Positions 24,871 through 39,157 of a stretch of DNA of 64,000 nucleotides are shown here, one piece after another. The notes under the pieces were generated by a model. The model did no database searches. It saw only the letters and a list, made by a program, of their open reading frames with translations, and had not been told where the DNA came from. How positions within the stretch are numbered: the stretch's first letter is position 1; every line of letters starts with the position of its first letter. This DNA is from Tomocerus qinae (Eukaryota > Arthropoda > Collembola > Entomobryomorpha > Tomoceridae). The position numbers and the translations under genes are program-made. The stretch covers positions 113,614,875 to 113,678,874 of the forward strand of contig CM034546.1 of assembly GCA_020055645.1 (NCBI GenBank), given 5' to 3'.

Positions 24871-27800
24871 GAAGAATCAGACTTCGTTCAAAAAAACCCG
24901 TTCTATAATAGTCGTTTGACCAATGAGCTCGTCTATTGTCAATTCCGCTGTTCTATTCTAATCTGACAGTATCGCGATCCACTTATAAGTACAGTTAGTA
25001 GGAATTAAGTCTGGAAATACATATATACATACAGTATCCGTAGGCAAACAGAGCAGAGTTTCATAATCATCTTGTTGTTTGTGAGTTGGTATGATAATAA
25101 GGTAGATTTGGGTAGAAGAAGGGTACGCTTTCGGATACTACTAATAATTAGGATCTAATTACTAAGTATACACGAGTGTGCAGTGCTAAACTACTAAAGG
25201 ATAAGGATACTATGGCTCGTGAATGTTCTCTAGGTACAGTAAGCACACCCAGTATGCATGATAACTGATGGAACTTACTAATAATAAGGAATTAAATAGG
25301 AACCAGAGATACTATAGCTAAGGATTGAGTAGAAACTACTAGAAACTGATTTATTTAGGGTTCAAAAACTTAACTCATTGTCAGAACAGATACTTACATA
25401 CCTTAGCTACGTACACAATACAAACGTTATGTTTTCACACCCAAGTAGTAGCTCTGCTGAATGCTATAACTTTATTACATAATATAAATGTACGTAGTAT
25501 AATAATGTGTGGATGTATCTGACTACGAGGACATGGGGAGCTTCTATGTAATATTCTAGTTGGGAAAGGAAGAGACACTCTGGAGGTTCTGCCAAAAAAA
25601 AGTCATCATGGAAATGGATGCCAAATATATGTCTGTCTTGTAATTGGCGGATATAATATTTGGGAGTCTCTCCTTCCTTTTCCCAGCTGGTCTATTGAAT
25701 TCAAATTAACTTTGTGGTAATTCAAAACTGGAGCTGTTCTCCAAAAACAGATCTACTGTAGTGATGGAGTCTGAAGACGAGTCTGGCCTTCTTGTTACGT
25801 AGTTGTGACTTGTGAATCCTGTGAATATCATTCTATTCTCATCTACTCTACGACAATTGCTATTCACAAATTAATAGCACAACACAAACAAAACACAAAT
25901 GATTTTATTTAGATATTTAACAAAGCGTACGTACGTAATGTATCTCTGTAGATTTGGGTAATGATTGTGGGTGGTAATTGTAAAATACTAAACTAACTAT
26001 AATATACTTACATATACTACTTGTCTATACTACTTGTCCATTGATTGGAGTTGACTGATTGATGAGGACAAAATGTGCAGCTCTCTGCTCTTTGGCAGTT
26101 TGCTAGCACAAGCAGATCAAGATCAACTCTGGTCTTTAGACAAATATAAAGACTATACTACTACTACGTCCTCTGAGTGCTGAACGTAGAAAGGGACAGA
26201 TATAGTAATGTAAGGATGTATAGTAAGGAACAACGAAAAATAAAAGTCCATTCGTGGGGCAGTGAAACAGACACCTCGTTTCTTTCAAATTATAGTACAT
26301 TGACGTAAACTCAATTTACTTGACTGTTATATAAGGAGTGAGCCAGTACCTTGAGCCTGCGAAATCAAATCAAAATTTCCGACTGTTTCAGGTCCAAATG
26401 ACATTACATTAAATTGATTACATAATAGCGTATTAATATATACTAGGTGATTATAACAAATCAAAAATTTCCAAAAAAAAGTCATAGATGGTATAAGTAC
26501 TTACAGATAATCAAATGATCGACATACTAATTTTTTTTAAATTGAACTGTGTATTTAACCAAACCAAATACCGTATCAAACTATACAAGTTAAAATATTT
26601 GATATTATTATTTTTATGGTTATCTTTATTGCAACTTGCAATTAGGTAGAGAGGAGTTAGGAATTATATTCATTGTGGTTTACAAAAGTATTAATAAGTC
26701 AGACTGTATGTACCCCCTTTTGATATTGACCAAAATGATCAGAAGTTCAACATTGTCAATGCTACACAATTATTTCTATGTAAACTAATACATTTACCGC
26801 AAGCAAAAAATAATAGTGATAATCAACAATAACAGATAGTTTAACGCAACAGTTAACTAACTATAAGGAACTTGTACTTTATGGCTAGTCTCCTTGTATT
26901 TACTCTCCCACAGACATTCATAAGACTCTCACGCTCTTTGCACTGACTAACTATATCAACTTAACGTACAACTTGATCTTGGTTTACGATTTTTGAGAGA
27001 GTGCAGCAGATATCATGCAAAAAGAACTGCGTATATTGTCCTTGGATTCTGTGTGGAGGGAATACCACACTAGCCTTGATATACCTTATCGTTACAATTA
27101 CAAATTGCAAATCCTTGTCGTCCATAGGCATCTCTTTTAATTACTAGTTTTTAAACAAAAAAATGATTTTTGTGTGAATGGATCCGTTGCCTGCATGCTA
27201 TTAAATTAGTTGCGAGAGTTTAGCGTGTCCGAGTTGCACCGATATAAAAGCTTTACCAAATACTATAATTATTATTACCATTTTAGTAATGAACAATATT
27301 CATGTACCTTTAGCTATAGCGTTTTAAAATAGGCTCCGCTACCTACAGCTATTTTATTGCTTTGTGTAACAACACTAGTTGACGTCACACTAGCTAAAAT
27401 TTCTCTAATGTACCTAATTTTTTGGAAGACCACCGTAGTTAGTCCTCTGTTTTAATGTTGTCGGTTGTAATGCCTTTTCCAACTCCTATATACTCAGATA
27501 AGTTAAAAATTCTATCTAGGTTTTAAGACAAGTTCTGTTTTTTATGGAAGTTTTACAAAACATTTTACGATGCAATAAGTCTTTCACTTAAGTTGAAGTA
27601 ATGCTCCAACATTTTAAACGAATATAGCTTAGAAATTCCTTGGTCTAAAGTTGAGAATTACTACAAATTTGGAAAACGGGATTCAAGGCATAATAACTTT
27701 TAACTCGCTTTTATTACATGTAGCAAGCCTGACTAACAAGGATTTTAAATAGTACAGAAAGGAAGACCGTCGAGAGACAAACACAGTATAGTGTACCAAA

Positions 27801-30800
27801 GTAAAGAGCGTATTATAAAATGATAGATATAGGTACTTATACCACAGTGCAGTGCAGAGTACTTAATGCTGCTCTACTTATACTCAGTCAGTAGGCTACT
27901 GGCGTACGAATCTCATAGGCTTCCGAAATGGTGCCTTTTTTGGTCAGCTACAAGACCCAGTAAAATACCGTCAGATACTGATTTCAAAGAAATGCCCAAT
28001 ATTTAAACCAGTTTTATTTTCTGTGCGACAGCTACAGAATTAAATGACATGAGACAAGGACAGGGTCATAGATACTAAGTTGAGAAAGAGCCTGAGGGAT
28101 CTACAGCATTGCGGAGTAGAAAAGTGGACACAAACATCATCATCCGTATAGATTATTCATTCTATTTCAAATTTCGTTGCAGCTAACTTAGAGAAAGTTT
28201 GCTTAGGGAAAGCCAGAGAAAGTCAGCTTTCTCTCTTTATATTTCATTCCATGCATGTGGACAAATATTACCTAACTGTACAGATATGTAATACAATTGT
28301 CCACATCAATCCAATAATAGACTATTTCGAATAAGAATTCTTACTCTTGTGTACGCTTATTTCGTATGTTAATTTTTTTTGCGTTTGACCTATTTATTTT
28401 CCTTAAAATTTTTAAAAAATAGACAGTTTTTGACCACTTAGTTAACATACTTAGGTACTCTGTAAAGCTGTAGCTTCCACATTCCAGAACATTCTACCCT
28501 TTTCTCACACACTATAACTGAAACAGTTTTACATTTAAATTCCAACCATAAAATTGCCAAATTACAAAATACCTGTCATATGTAGTGTATTATCCTCAAA
28601 TAACCATTATGTAGGTATGTATTGTCAAGAACAAGACTTTGGGCCTTGTTTCTCAAGAAATCTGCAATGCTAATAGGTTGCAGACTCTGGGAAAAGAGTA
28701 CACGAAATGTTGTAATTGGCAATAACGTGCAATATGGTGTATTGTAAGCTGTGAGAGTTCCTTGTCCTTTTATATCTTAAATTGTTCCAGTTCACTACCC
28801 TGTAAATAGAACCTCCGAAAATCTTTGGTGCATAGTGTTACTAAACAAAGTAAAGTGACTGTTAATCTAATCATAAATTATGTTTTTTTTGCGAATCATC
28901 ACGTAAAATGTCCCTTATGCCACAATGTCACAAACCGTACTACTCAATTTGCCATTTTGGGGATTAGGAATTCAGCCTCTTTCCTTATTTTGATTTCTAG
29001 TTTTACCAAAGATTAAGTTTTCCTTTGGATAGACTATGACTAATAACTAAGCTAGAGATTGTTGAAAAGGAAGAGGGTTGGATTTGGCAAGAGAAAGTTA
29101 ATGAACTGAGCGGAGAGTGACAAAAGTACCTTCTGCAACGTTCAGAATTGTGTTCCTTTCACCACGCAAGCTCTTTACTCGGTAGACTTGAGAAGTGTAA
29201 TAAGATCGACTGTTTGGTATTTGGTCTTTGGTACACAGATGCAATATAAAACGAGTTTATCGGATAGATATATAATTTAGGACTATGGGTGTAATTAGGT
29301 GTTAACGATTACATAGGAGTATTCTCTAAAAAATGACTTAGTTTTACTAAATATACGGATTGTGGGCTGTAGTATTTTTTACTTTATGAGTATATAACTC
29401 AATGATCAGTATAATCCACCCTTTGATCCCCACGTACTTATTTAAATGTACCAAACTATACTACGGACGAATACTACTACTATACTACTACTACTATTAC
29501 TACTATATGTACTACAACTGCATCGCAATAACAATGATAAGTGCTTCCGAACAAAAATTCAAAAATATCTAAAACCTTACTACAATTTTAGAAAACTACA
29601 GTCTTTGTCATTCATTATTCATGACATTTTCTGAACTGTCAATATTGTACCTTAGAAAACGCTTAATGGACTATAAAAGGTCACCTTATAATAACCCCAA
29701 TGAAAATGCCTCTCAATTACATTAATCTGTGTTACTTTGTCAAAGTGTTATCATTTTACGATGTGAAGTATAGGCTACCTTCTCAGCATTTTTCGATGAC
29801 GCTACAATTTGTGGTACTCTGTTACGAAATAGTCAGCAAGTTCAAATTGCCTTCCTATGCTATGTTAAAAACAGTAGAAAGATAGTGATTGATATAGTGA
29901 TTCGTGTTCATCAGTAGCCGAAAAGGTTAGAGAGACCTACAATATACGTTGTGCCGGATGTGCGTTTATTTTTCCTCAGGATACATTTTGAGACTTTTTA
30001 TGGAGCCGTCTCTTTGGCTGAATCCGTTCATTTGCATGTTGCCAGCATGTTTCGTCTGAATGCACTCGACTTTTTTATGTTTAAGATGGGAGCTATCAAA
30101 ATATGTACTTTAAAATGTTTACAAATATAATAACCTTCTATGGCTATAATAATATGACTACAGTTAGAAATTAAACTCAAGACTGCACGTTAGCTTTTTT
30201 AAAACTTGTTTCATCGTAGAAAATTTTGATTCAAAATAATGTCCCTTAAGAGTATTTTATAAATTGCATGAGATTTCTCCATTCTTGCTACAAAAAAAAT
30301 TTGCTGTTGACAATTACACAGCGTACTACTACAAATTAATAATACCGACGAAGTATTTTAAAGTGGCCAACTAGAGAAAAGTAGGTTGGATGGGCTTTCT
30401 AAAATACCTGAATTTTCATATTCAATGAATTCCAGCCGTCCTTGCATTCACATTTTTCAAAAAATTGTATACTGTAATAGGGAACTTCTCAAGTGAAAGT
30501 TCTCTAAATATTTTATGCTTTTAGGTTCACAAATCTTTTCCATTACAAATATTATGATGAAAAAGTCCAAAAAATGTTAAATTGATTTGAGATTCGGTTC
30601 ACATTTCAAAATAGTTCAAAAACTGTAGGGAAAATCCAAAAAAATATTTGTTTTTCGTATATACACTAGGAATATTCCTGGTAAATCTGTACAATCACAA
30701 TATTTAGAGTCTTCATTGGAACGAGGAGCTCATACTCCTTCTGATTGGTATTGTTAATTGTCGTATATGAGTAGAAGTTGGTGTACTAAATAATATCACG

Positions 30801-31462
30801 GTAGATCTCTTAAGATAGTAGTAATGCTGTGTGTTTTCGTGATTGTCTCGGAATGATTTGTGACTTCTCATTGACTCTAATTAACTTCACTGGTAGCAAT
30901 AGGCATGACCTGACCATTATATTATAATTTGTTTAATCAATTTAAGGTGATGAATTTTTATGCATTTAGCTAGTCCAAATCTCCTCACAATGTCAAATGT
31001 AATTATTTACTAGTGATGACATGATCTTGACATCTAGTGTGCATGTGTATATTTAATTTACATATCAATTTTGTAAGATTTGTTCAATCAGTACGGTTTT
31101 AAGATTGCGTAGATACTCATTCTCTTTCTCTTCAATGCTAAAAAAATAGTCTTTTCGTGATTGAAAGTCAAAATAGCCACAGTCAAATGATTTTTTATCT
31201 CATTCGTCATCTCACCTGAAATCTTATTAAACCAGCAAAAGGCAATATTATCCTTTTCATTTCGCTATACACAAAAGAATATTATGACTTAATAGTTATT
31301 ACTAAAAACAAGAAAAAAATACAAAAAAGAGGTTAGTTATAGGGTGGACTCATTAATAATTAAATAGTACAGTTCAGCGTACAAAAAAGCTTACCAAGAC
31401 TAATTTACTGTACGTTCATCAAAGTGTCACCAAGTTTAAGTGCATTATTTAAGACTTTCTCA
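24871..31462. other. large intergenic region
   Basis: About 6.6 kb of AT-rich DNA with dense stops on both strands. Open stretches at 28825-29016, 29446-29634 and 29700-29885 (all plus) are short, composition-driven and unrecognised. I see no transposon ends or RNA gene here. Confidence 0.45.
29461..29515. repeat. imperfect (TAC/ACT)n microsatellite
   Basis: Roughly fifty bases of interrupted TAC/ACT trinucleotide repeat, seen directly. It accounts for the leucine run in the overlapping open frame. Confidence 0.8.
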
Positions 31463-33440
31463 AATGTTGTAATTGTCAATTACACTACTGCAACACATCC
31501 AAATCCATTTGCGTGATAAATACATCAATCCATGCATAATTTCGTGAAAAATATCAAAAAAAGACAGGTAAACAGGCCTGTTTAGATTGTCCATCAAAGT
31601 AACGAGAAATATTTTGCTCTCAGTCTCAATAGTTTTGAGAACTTTCACTGATGCTAGAACGTGTGCCATGTTGATTAGGTAGTTCTGCAATTGTTGGATC
31701 CGAAACGGTGTCCTCCAGGGATTTTCCAAGGTCTCCTACTATCTCTTACATACAGTAGTGATGTTTGATCGGATTTTGGTAGTAGCTCCCAACTTTGGAC
31801 TGCTGGGCTCATTGTTAGGACAATAGTAGGACTTACTACTTATATACACTGCTGAAAATATTAAGGGACCTATGAAAAGTGCAAAGTACTAATTTCTATT
31901 GCTATAAACATTCAGAATAATAATGATTTGAATCACAGCTCGCTTAAAAACACACGACGATAGACTTGCTTAATATAATGCCAATAAGGATTCCACATTT
32001 TCAATCACGATATTTCTGAAAATATTTCTATTACTAGTCCAAGAACTTGGAATACTGGTTAGAGCGTTGTCCACATCCAACACCATTGTTGCTTCAATTA
32101 CTTGCGCTACCTGAAAAATCAGTCTTTTATCAAAAAAAAATACTCTAATAGCAATATATAGTCAGCCTTAATGTGCACTTAAATACTTTCATCTCGGCCA
32201 CCCCCGAATTTTTATCAAAAATGCATTTATAGTGTACAAGTGTACATAGCACTGTGTAAACAACCATAATTCCATTTTTATTTCTGGTGTATAGAATAAT
32301 AGAATCTTGAATACCCAAAACAAATTGCAATATTCTTGCCTAATACATTCCGAACGGGGGACAGATATCTAAAGGGCTGTCTAAGTCTCCTTAGCGTGCC
32401 TATAAATATGTGACATAATGATCTATTATGGTCTATTTGCTCAAAATTGCTGCTCCTTGCCCCGTGTGGACAAATTCTATTAGCCAGCGCTCTAACTGTG
32501 GTATTCTGTAGTTTTGCAAGCATTTAGAAAATTACTTCGGTGATTTATTCATTTTCCTACATTCTACTTAACAAAATTGTATTTCCTATGCATTCTCCAG
32601 CAATACAATTTTCAGATTTCAAAGGCTGTTGGGAGACAGTCAGTTCAAAATATATGCATAATATGTAATTAATTCCCGAACATCTCAACATCTGCTGAAG
32701 AACTTGATTCTGTAGCACTAAAAGTCTCTTAATAACCAATTTTCTCAACTCTATGACACTAAAAAAAGTTTGATGTAGGAAAGTTCAACAACAAGATCAT
32801 TGAATTATAAACATTTTACTTGAAAAAAAAAGAATAAGTTAAGTCTGGCAATATCATCAGCTGACTTTTCTCTCTTTTAAGGCTTACGGTTGTTTGAGTA
32901 TTTCGAATGCAATATTTTCCAGCTACAAAGTTATAAATGTAATAAAAATGTGATTGTACCCCTAACCTACCTCTAATTAATACCATTAATGATTATTTTA
33001 GAACTTTTAATTTCAAATATAAGTCCTGAGTTTTCCAATAATAAGAGAAATTCTAAAAAATTGACTTAGAAAATGAGAACTGGATAAGTTATAATATGTA
33101 GGTTTTTAAGTTAAGAGACTGTGATTGTGCTACAAATAGTGTTCAATCAATACTAATACTAGCAAAAGATTTGATCGTTCTTCTAGAGTTTACTGATTTT
33201 ATGGTCATGCAGCCTATACCAGACAAAAAACAGAAAAGTATAATATGCACACTCACAGTGCATTATTGGTTCGTACCTAGTCCATGCAAAATGGTGTGAA
33301 GAAATTCATGAGAGAGATAGTGAGAACCAAATTCATCATTGTCTATTATAGAAAATGAATCCATGCGGGAAATCCCTAGGAGGGAATTTAGATGGAAACT
33401 CTCTAAGACTTTTAGATGTATCTGTTGGGTGTGCGAAATA
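31463..33440 (-). pseudogene. decayed HExxHGL metallopeptidase-like fragments
   Basis: Two minus-strand fragments resemble each other. Fragment 1 (33440-33277, between an acceptor-like ATTGCAG and a donor CTAG|GTACGA) ends YLSHEFLHTILHGLG. Fragment 2 (about 31730-31463) contains NRPVYLSFFDIFHEIMHGLM and then YLSRKW. HEIMHGLGF followed by SSW-like residues is the zinc-binding helix of leishmanolysin-like and related secreted metallopeptidases, from remembered families. In fragment 1 the catalytic glutamate of the aligned HExxH is threonine (HTILH). In fragment 2 the glycine after HGL is methionine and a stop follows shortly. Between them, 32121-31975 has an acceptor plus a protein-like frame (VAQVIEATMVLDVDNALTS) that also ends in a stop. 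I infer a broken gene or duplicated exon relics. Chance is not excluded. Confidence 0.3.
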
Positions 33441-33499
33441 CTGCAATAATTATGTGAGATGCGTGACTGTGACATTACGCTTATGATTAGTCCACCCAA

Positions 33500-36400
33500 A
33501 ATATTGAGATGGATTGGGATAAGTACATATATAGTGTTTCCTTTTTGATTGGTAGGATGTGTTTAATTGGAGGACATAATAATTAGACCCTTGACGATGT
33601 GATGGTGCCCAATGCTATGGATTGGTGATTGACGAATGACTGTAGTAGTTGATTGATATTATAGTGACCGAGTGGAGACATCGTCTTGGGAGTGCAGACA
33701 GGTAGTTGTTGCTATATTATAGTGTAAGAAGAAGGCTTAATTTACAGATAGGTACGTATAGGTGTGATCATGATAAAATGGAGCAGGGCATATACTTTCT
33801 GTTTTCATCACATCGATATAGTACGAATACGAACGACTTTGTGGACTTGGCAATTGGTAATTATACTTGCACATCTCTCCGTGTCTTGTCTATACTTGTA
33901 GTAGTATTGATGATGGGTGAAGTAATAATAAACCTGTTAATAGTGAATCTATTAATGATTGTACATAGGAGGCATGGAGGAAATAAAAAAAACATGACGC
34001 ACTTGAGACGAAAAGGCAGATAGGATAAGTTTTATTAAAATAGTCAAATAAATTGGAAGGAGGGGATAACACATTATAGTGTAAGTTTAGGATATCGTTG
34101 CCAATGCCGAGAAGCCAAGAGTGACAAATTGTGAGCAAATTCTCCAGTGATATTATCAACACCAATGTGTAATCAACATTGTTCAACTTTTAACGTACAC
34201 TTATAAATGTATTTCAATTATAAGTTTTTATGCATACCTTACCATAGCATTTTACTATATACAATAAGAATTCAATAAAACAAATAAATAATAATCCTAA
34301 TGATAATTATATTTATATAGGGTAGTAGTACTTAAATAGGGTTGATGATGACCTTTACAGTTGTAATTATATTAAGTGATAGCGATAAGGCTTACAACAA
34401 ACATTTATGAGAAAATAATGAATTTAATGATCTTACCCTTACGACGAGCAAAGACACAGATGACAGGAATTTCAATGTCGTTTGACTATTTAGCTATTTT
34501 AGCTGATTGTTGTTGTTGTGTGGTGAGTGAATGATGTAGTGACATATAGTTGACACAGTACGTACGTACGCTATACCTAACTACACACTTGCCTACTATA
34601 CTGGTTCAATATTATGTAATCTATTTACATTTATTGTTACATCCTTGCGATTAGTAAGTATATAAACACACAAGTACACACGAAATGATACACTTACTAT
34701 AGGGTTTTCTCGGAATTGTCTCCATACCTGAATTTAATAGATCTAGAGGGATGTCAGGTGATGAGGGGGAGATCGAGACTTATGTAGCCGACAAAGAGGA
34801 AGTTAATAAAGGCAATAAAAAATAAATGATATGATGCACAGCTGCTAATAAAAATGCCTATCGTAATTATATATATAACTGCTACTATATAATAATGTGT
34901 TTTTGTGTGTGGTATCACCTACTATATACTTACTTATGTCGTATTATATATCAATATACGTATAATAACGTATTATAATTTACATACTTACTATACCTAT
35001 AGGATAACCAGATAAAAGATAATGATAAAATGTTACTATATTCAGGTAAGAAGGGAAGGTGTATTAGTAGACTGTAGAAGACTAGTTCATATTATAAGTA
35101 ATTATTCATCGATGAGATTTCGATGAGGTGATATTAAATACTATGATATGCTGATGCTCAGTCGAAGCCTCGTAAATATAATAAAAGTAGCTAATTAATA
35201 ATTACACTAATCTAAAATAATAAGTATACAATTATATTATATATAGGTACATATATTTAGCATTTCCCAGTGCAACTATATACTATAGATGAGAAATGTC
35301 GTGTGTGTATATATCATTTAGTAATAATAATGATTTGACAGAGAAGAGGTCTTCTTAGAGAGGGTTTGATGTACATTATTGCATTTTGGTGTTCGTGCAT
35401 GGGTGGAGGTGTCGTGGGGATGATGCGAAGACGGGGAGCCGCCAAACTTTTCCCATGCCTGACTTCACCTCCGACCTCCTCCCTTTCAATTCTATAGAAT
35501 GAGTATTACCTATCACAAAAATGGTCATCTTTTTGACTGTGCAGGCAGCGAATAAGCAAATAGCATATCGCATCCGTCTCCGTACCGTGCCGTACGTATA
35601 CCACTCGTACTATAAATAATATAATTAGAGACGACAGATCATGCACTCATTTCCGGGAATACTGCATAATATGTACTATTATGGTGATTGCAAAAGTCAG
35701 ATCAAAAATGTCACATTCTGAATAATAATAGTGTCACCAAGTAAATCCTGAGTGATTAGGTTATTGAGCTGCGAAGCACAATCTTCTCCAATCCAAGCTA
35801 TCTAAAAGATGAACTTAATATTAGGACAACAATTTATCTGTCACAGTTTTACTACTATAAGAGTTGAGTTTGACTTTTTCTCAAGACAATGATGATGAAT
35901 ATTGTATATACTTACAACATACATACTTACATACACTTTACGAGGAATCCACTATATAGGTACCTTACTTGCCTATATACATCTATAACGTATCAAAGCA
36001 AGATGACAAGACTACTACTATAAAGACCAATAGGTAAAAAACAAGTAAGAGGATTCAGCTTCCGAACGTTCCGATCCGACGTCAGACGTGGACGTGACCC
36101 TAATAATATATAAATGTAGCTTAGCTTGGAGAAAGCTGTGTTTCGTCGACTCGGTACTAACTAACTATAGATATACCTATAAAATGGTGTATACATGCAT
36201 ATACATAATACATACATACATATTAGTAGAGATAATAAGGTATGGTGACCTGGGGAGGTGAGTGATCTATTCATAAAATGCATTTCTTTGACTTAACTTT
36301 GTCTAGCCATTGATTATAAACAGTATAATATTGTGTAATGATGATAATTGTAGGTTATAGAGGATAGGTCTACATATAGGCTATATTATATAGGAGGTTG

Positions 36401-38290
36401 TTTCTTGTGTACTCGTACTGTACGTCTCATTGAGCAGAATAATCATTTAATGATAATATATTATTGCCTCATAGTTTTAGAAGTATTTTAAGTCTAGTTC
36501 TCAATAGCAATATTACCACTAGGTATTTTACCTCACACTCAATGTTAGTAGGTACTGCGCTAAGTAATAAGTGATAGAAAAGAAGGTATGATGAACGGAC
36601 GGAAGGACAAGCCAAAATATATTGTTATTATGTATGCGTATGTAATAAATCCTGGCGAAAAACTTTTTCTTGGCTTTTTTTTAGCTGTAAATAAATATGA
36701 AATAGAAATTCTCGGGGGTGTATAATTATTATACATTATACGTGGACAATATGTATTTCTATTTCTTATGCTCTTCTTCTGTACGCCAATACTTAACAGG
36801 AGCACACGGCTTTTATTCATTCATCTATATACATTATAATCACATAATAATATTATTAGACTTATTATTGTATATATATTATTATTATTGTATTATTACT
36901 ATTAATTATTATTAGGTGAATATTACTATTATTATCTTTTTAGTATTAGTAATGTTGCTATTCACTTATAATGGCTATTATTATTTATAGCATCTAATTA
37001 TCACTGTTAATATTACTTGTCAACATAATAAGTCTTAAGTACACTGTATTTGGAGGAGGATAATATTATTATTATTATTATGTAGTATATAACAGAGGAT
37101 AACTCAATGTAATGTACATACTTTTAATTCAATGGTGGTATTTCCATTTTACGTTTTAAAGAGCTGACTAATCTGACTTTCTCTTCCCTCCGAAACTCTT
37201 CTATAACCCACACCGAAATAAATAATTAAATCATATCCATGTCTTGTGGACAGAGAAGTCATCAAAATGAAATGAAGTGAGATTGTGAGAAAGAGAAAGT
37301 TGAGGGGAAATGAGAGTTCTTTTACAGTTCAATCTATAGAGACAAACTTCATTGATTCTAACTCAATCCTCAATGACTACTGCATGAAATCTCACCCGGG
37401 TGAACGAATACATATACGAGTTAATACGTTGTCTGTCTACGTGTGCTTTACTATGTTTACGCGAAATATTGTGAATTTGACTGCAATAGATACAAAAATG
37501 GCATTTATTGCTTTTGGCGGTGTTTTATTCTATTTGACTTGGTGACGGGGAAAGGCACTACTACGAAAGTCAAAGAGGTGAAAGTAAAATGAAATAATGA
37601 TGAGAAGATTGTAGTATTGTTGGCTTCAAGTCAGTCTGTGACTAATTCTTAGTGCAAACAGGTAAACCTTTTTGTTGAATGTGGAAGGGCCACTATTCCC
37701 ATTTTTGAGCAAAGGAGTGATTTTTGATTGTTGGATTGTACATATTAATATGTATTCGACATCTGTGCGAAATATACAGATTCAATTCAAAATGTTAGCC
37801 TTATATGTATGGATAAGTGAATACTATTACATTGATTTATTTACCTTATTGTTAGAAAATAATTCTACTTATTAATTTATGTAGACAACTTTCCATTAAG
37901 ACTTCAAAACATGTACATGCAAGTAAATCTTATTAAAAATACTACCCTTTGACTTTTCATTTATTCATATTTCACATCCCGTCATCATCTACATCTAAAA
38001 ATAATCTTACCATCGTACCTCATTCATACAATTGCATAAAATTATGAATAAATTACTAATTTTATTTTCCACTCCTATCTCTATACATTTAAGATACCCG
38101 GGACTGCAGATATTGGTACCCGATACAATTGCTACAGCATAGGCGACAGGTAGACAGGTATGTTAATTTGGATCATGAAGCATATCTCCTCCTTGATTAA
38201 TACAAGGTACCATTAACAGCGTTTTGATTCTTATATATGCATGATGTTGATGACACCGACTTTCTGCTCTATCGTCCCCTTGTAGTTACC
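33500..38290. other. AT-rich intergenic region with microsatellites
   Basis: About 4.8 kb with long TA/TAC and ATT-rich tracts (34560-35300, 36720-37085) and no credible gene. Open stretches of 61-105 codons on both strands here have no domain or splice support. Confidence 0.45.
36831..37085. repeat. (ATT/TTA)n low-complexity tract
   Basis: Interrupted ATT, TTA and TATA runs over about 250 bases, ending in a clean ATT array near 37062-37081. Direct observation. Confidence 0.8.
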
Positions 38291-38296
38291 TTACGC

Positions 38297-38545
38297 CTCC
38301 TGCTGATAAGGGTGCCTTGTCACTGGCCTCGGTCGAGGAAGAAGATTTACTTTTCCCTTGCGTTTTCGAGATGACACGGCTCCATCGTCCCCGCCACCGT
38401 CGTCGCGTCGTCTATTCCAGAAAATTTCGAAGATCTGGTAGAGGTATCCACGGAGTCACCATCGCCAAGTTCTGCATCAAATGATTTGGAAGTTGACGCC
38501 AACATACGTTCCATCTCCGCTGAATCTCTTACAGCTTAGGGAATA
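38297..38545 (-). pseudogene. coding-like fragment with a probable frame break
   Basis: A GC-rich patch in AT-rich surroundings. One minus-strand frame reads VRDSAEMERMLASTSKSFD and continues Ser/Thr/Asp-rich to FSGIDD. A neighbouring frame then continues with RRRDDGGGDDGAVSSRKRKG and PRPRPVTRHPYQQEA before a stop. Both halves look like ordinary regulatory-protein sequence rather than random AT-rich translation. Joining them would need a frameshift or a splice I cannot find. It may be an exon of an unplaced gene or a relic. Family not recognised. Confidence 0.25.
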
Positions 38546-39015
38546 TAAGTTATAATAATAATATTACATTTTGGCAAAATACCATAGAAAGCTCCAAAAA
38601 GGCATATTTTTACGTTTCATTATTGTAGTAATTAAGAGAACAAAACCGAGTCGGTTGCACCTGTACGCTACATGGCCAATTAGCCAGTGGTTGTTAAACG
38701 AGGCAAGAAGGAGATTCAGTAATACTTAAAGCATCTAATGAAATAATACTATGCTTATAATGGTTTTAGAATTCTTTGTAGTTTGTTAAATCTGTTGGTC
38801 AATTTCTCTTAGATCTCCTTACACTACCAATTATATCCCATTTAAAATCGTATCTGACAGTGGTTATTTTGAATATTGGAATCACGCCAGAGCCAGACAC
38901 ACGTATTTTTAACAGAGAGACACGATTTCAGCGTTTCCCATCCAAGCAATACCACGGAGGTAATCACAAGAAAAAAGAAATTCAAGACTCCGTACAATTT
39001 TACAACATTTTTGAG

Positions 39016-39156
39016 TGATGGAAGTAATGGAAATGACCCGGTCCCAAAGAAACTTCTACAACAATCGGCTACCTCAGATTTCAGATTGGAGAAAAATGGT
39101 TGAGGAAAGGAAAGTACTGTTGGTGAAGTTGTCGCAACTCGATAATGATACACGAT
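39016..39156 (+). other. short coding-like frame abutting the hAT insertion
   Basis: An ATG-initiated frame reads MEMTRSQRNFYNNRLPQISD and later VEERKVLLVKLSQLDNDTRF. It is helical-looking, charged and more complex than its surroundings. It runs straight into the left target duplication of the transposon. With the element taken out conceptually, the frame continues only about ten codons past the right flank before a stop. I do not recognise the protein and cannot place splice sites confidently. Confidence 0.2.
39149..39156. repeat. left target-site duplication of the hAT element
   Basis: TACACGAT, repeated exactly at 40520-40527 immediately outside the right inverted repeat. Confidence 0.85.
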
Positions 39157-39157
39157 T

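Noticed and set aside
33706-34023. 105-codon plus-strand frame and its 98-codon antisense partner (33890-34186)
   Set aside because: Overlapping opposite frames with hydrophobic, repeat-like composition; no splice sites, domain or conserved start context.
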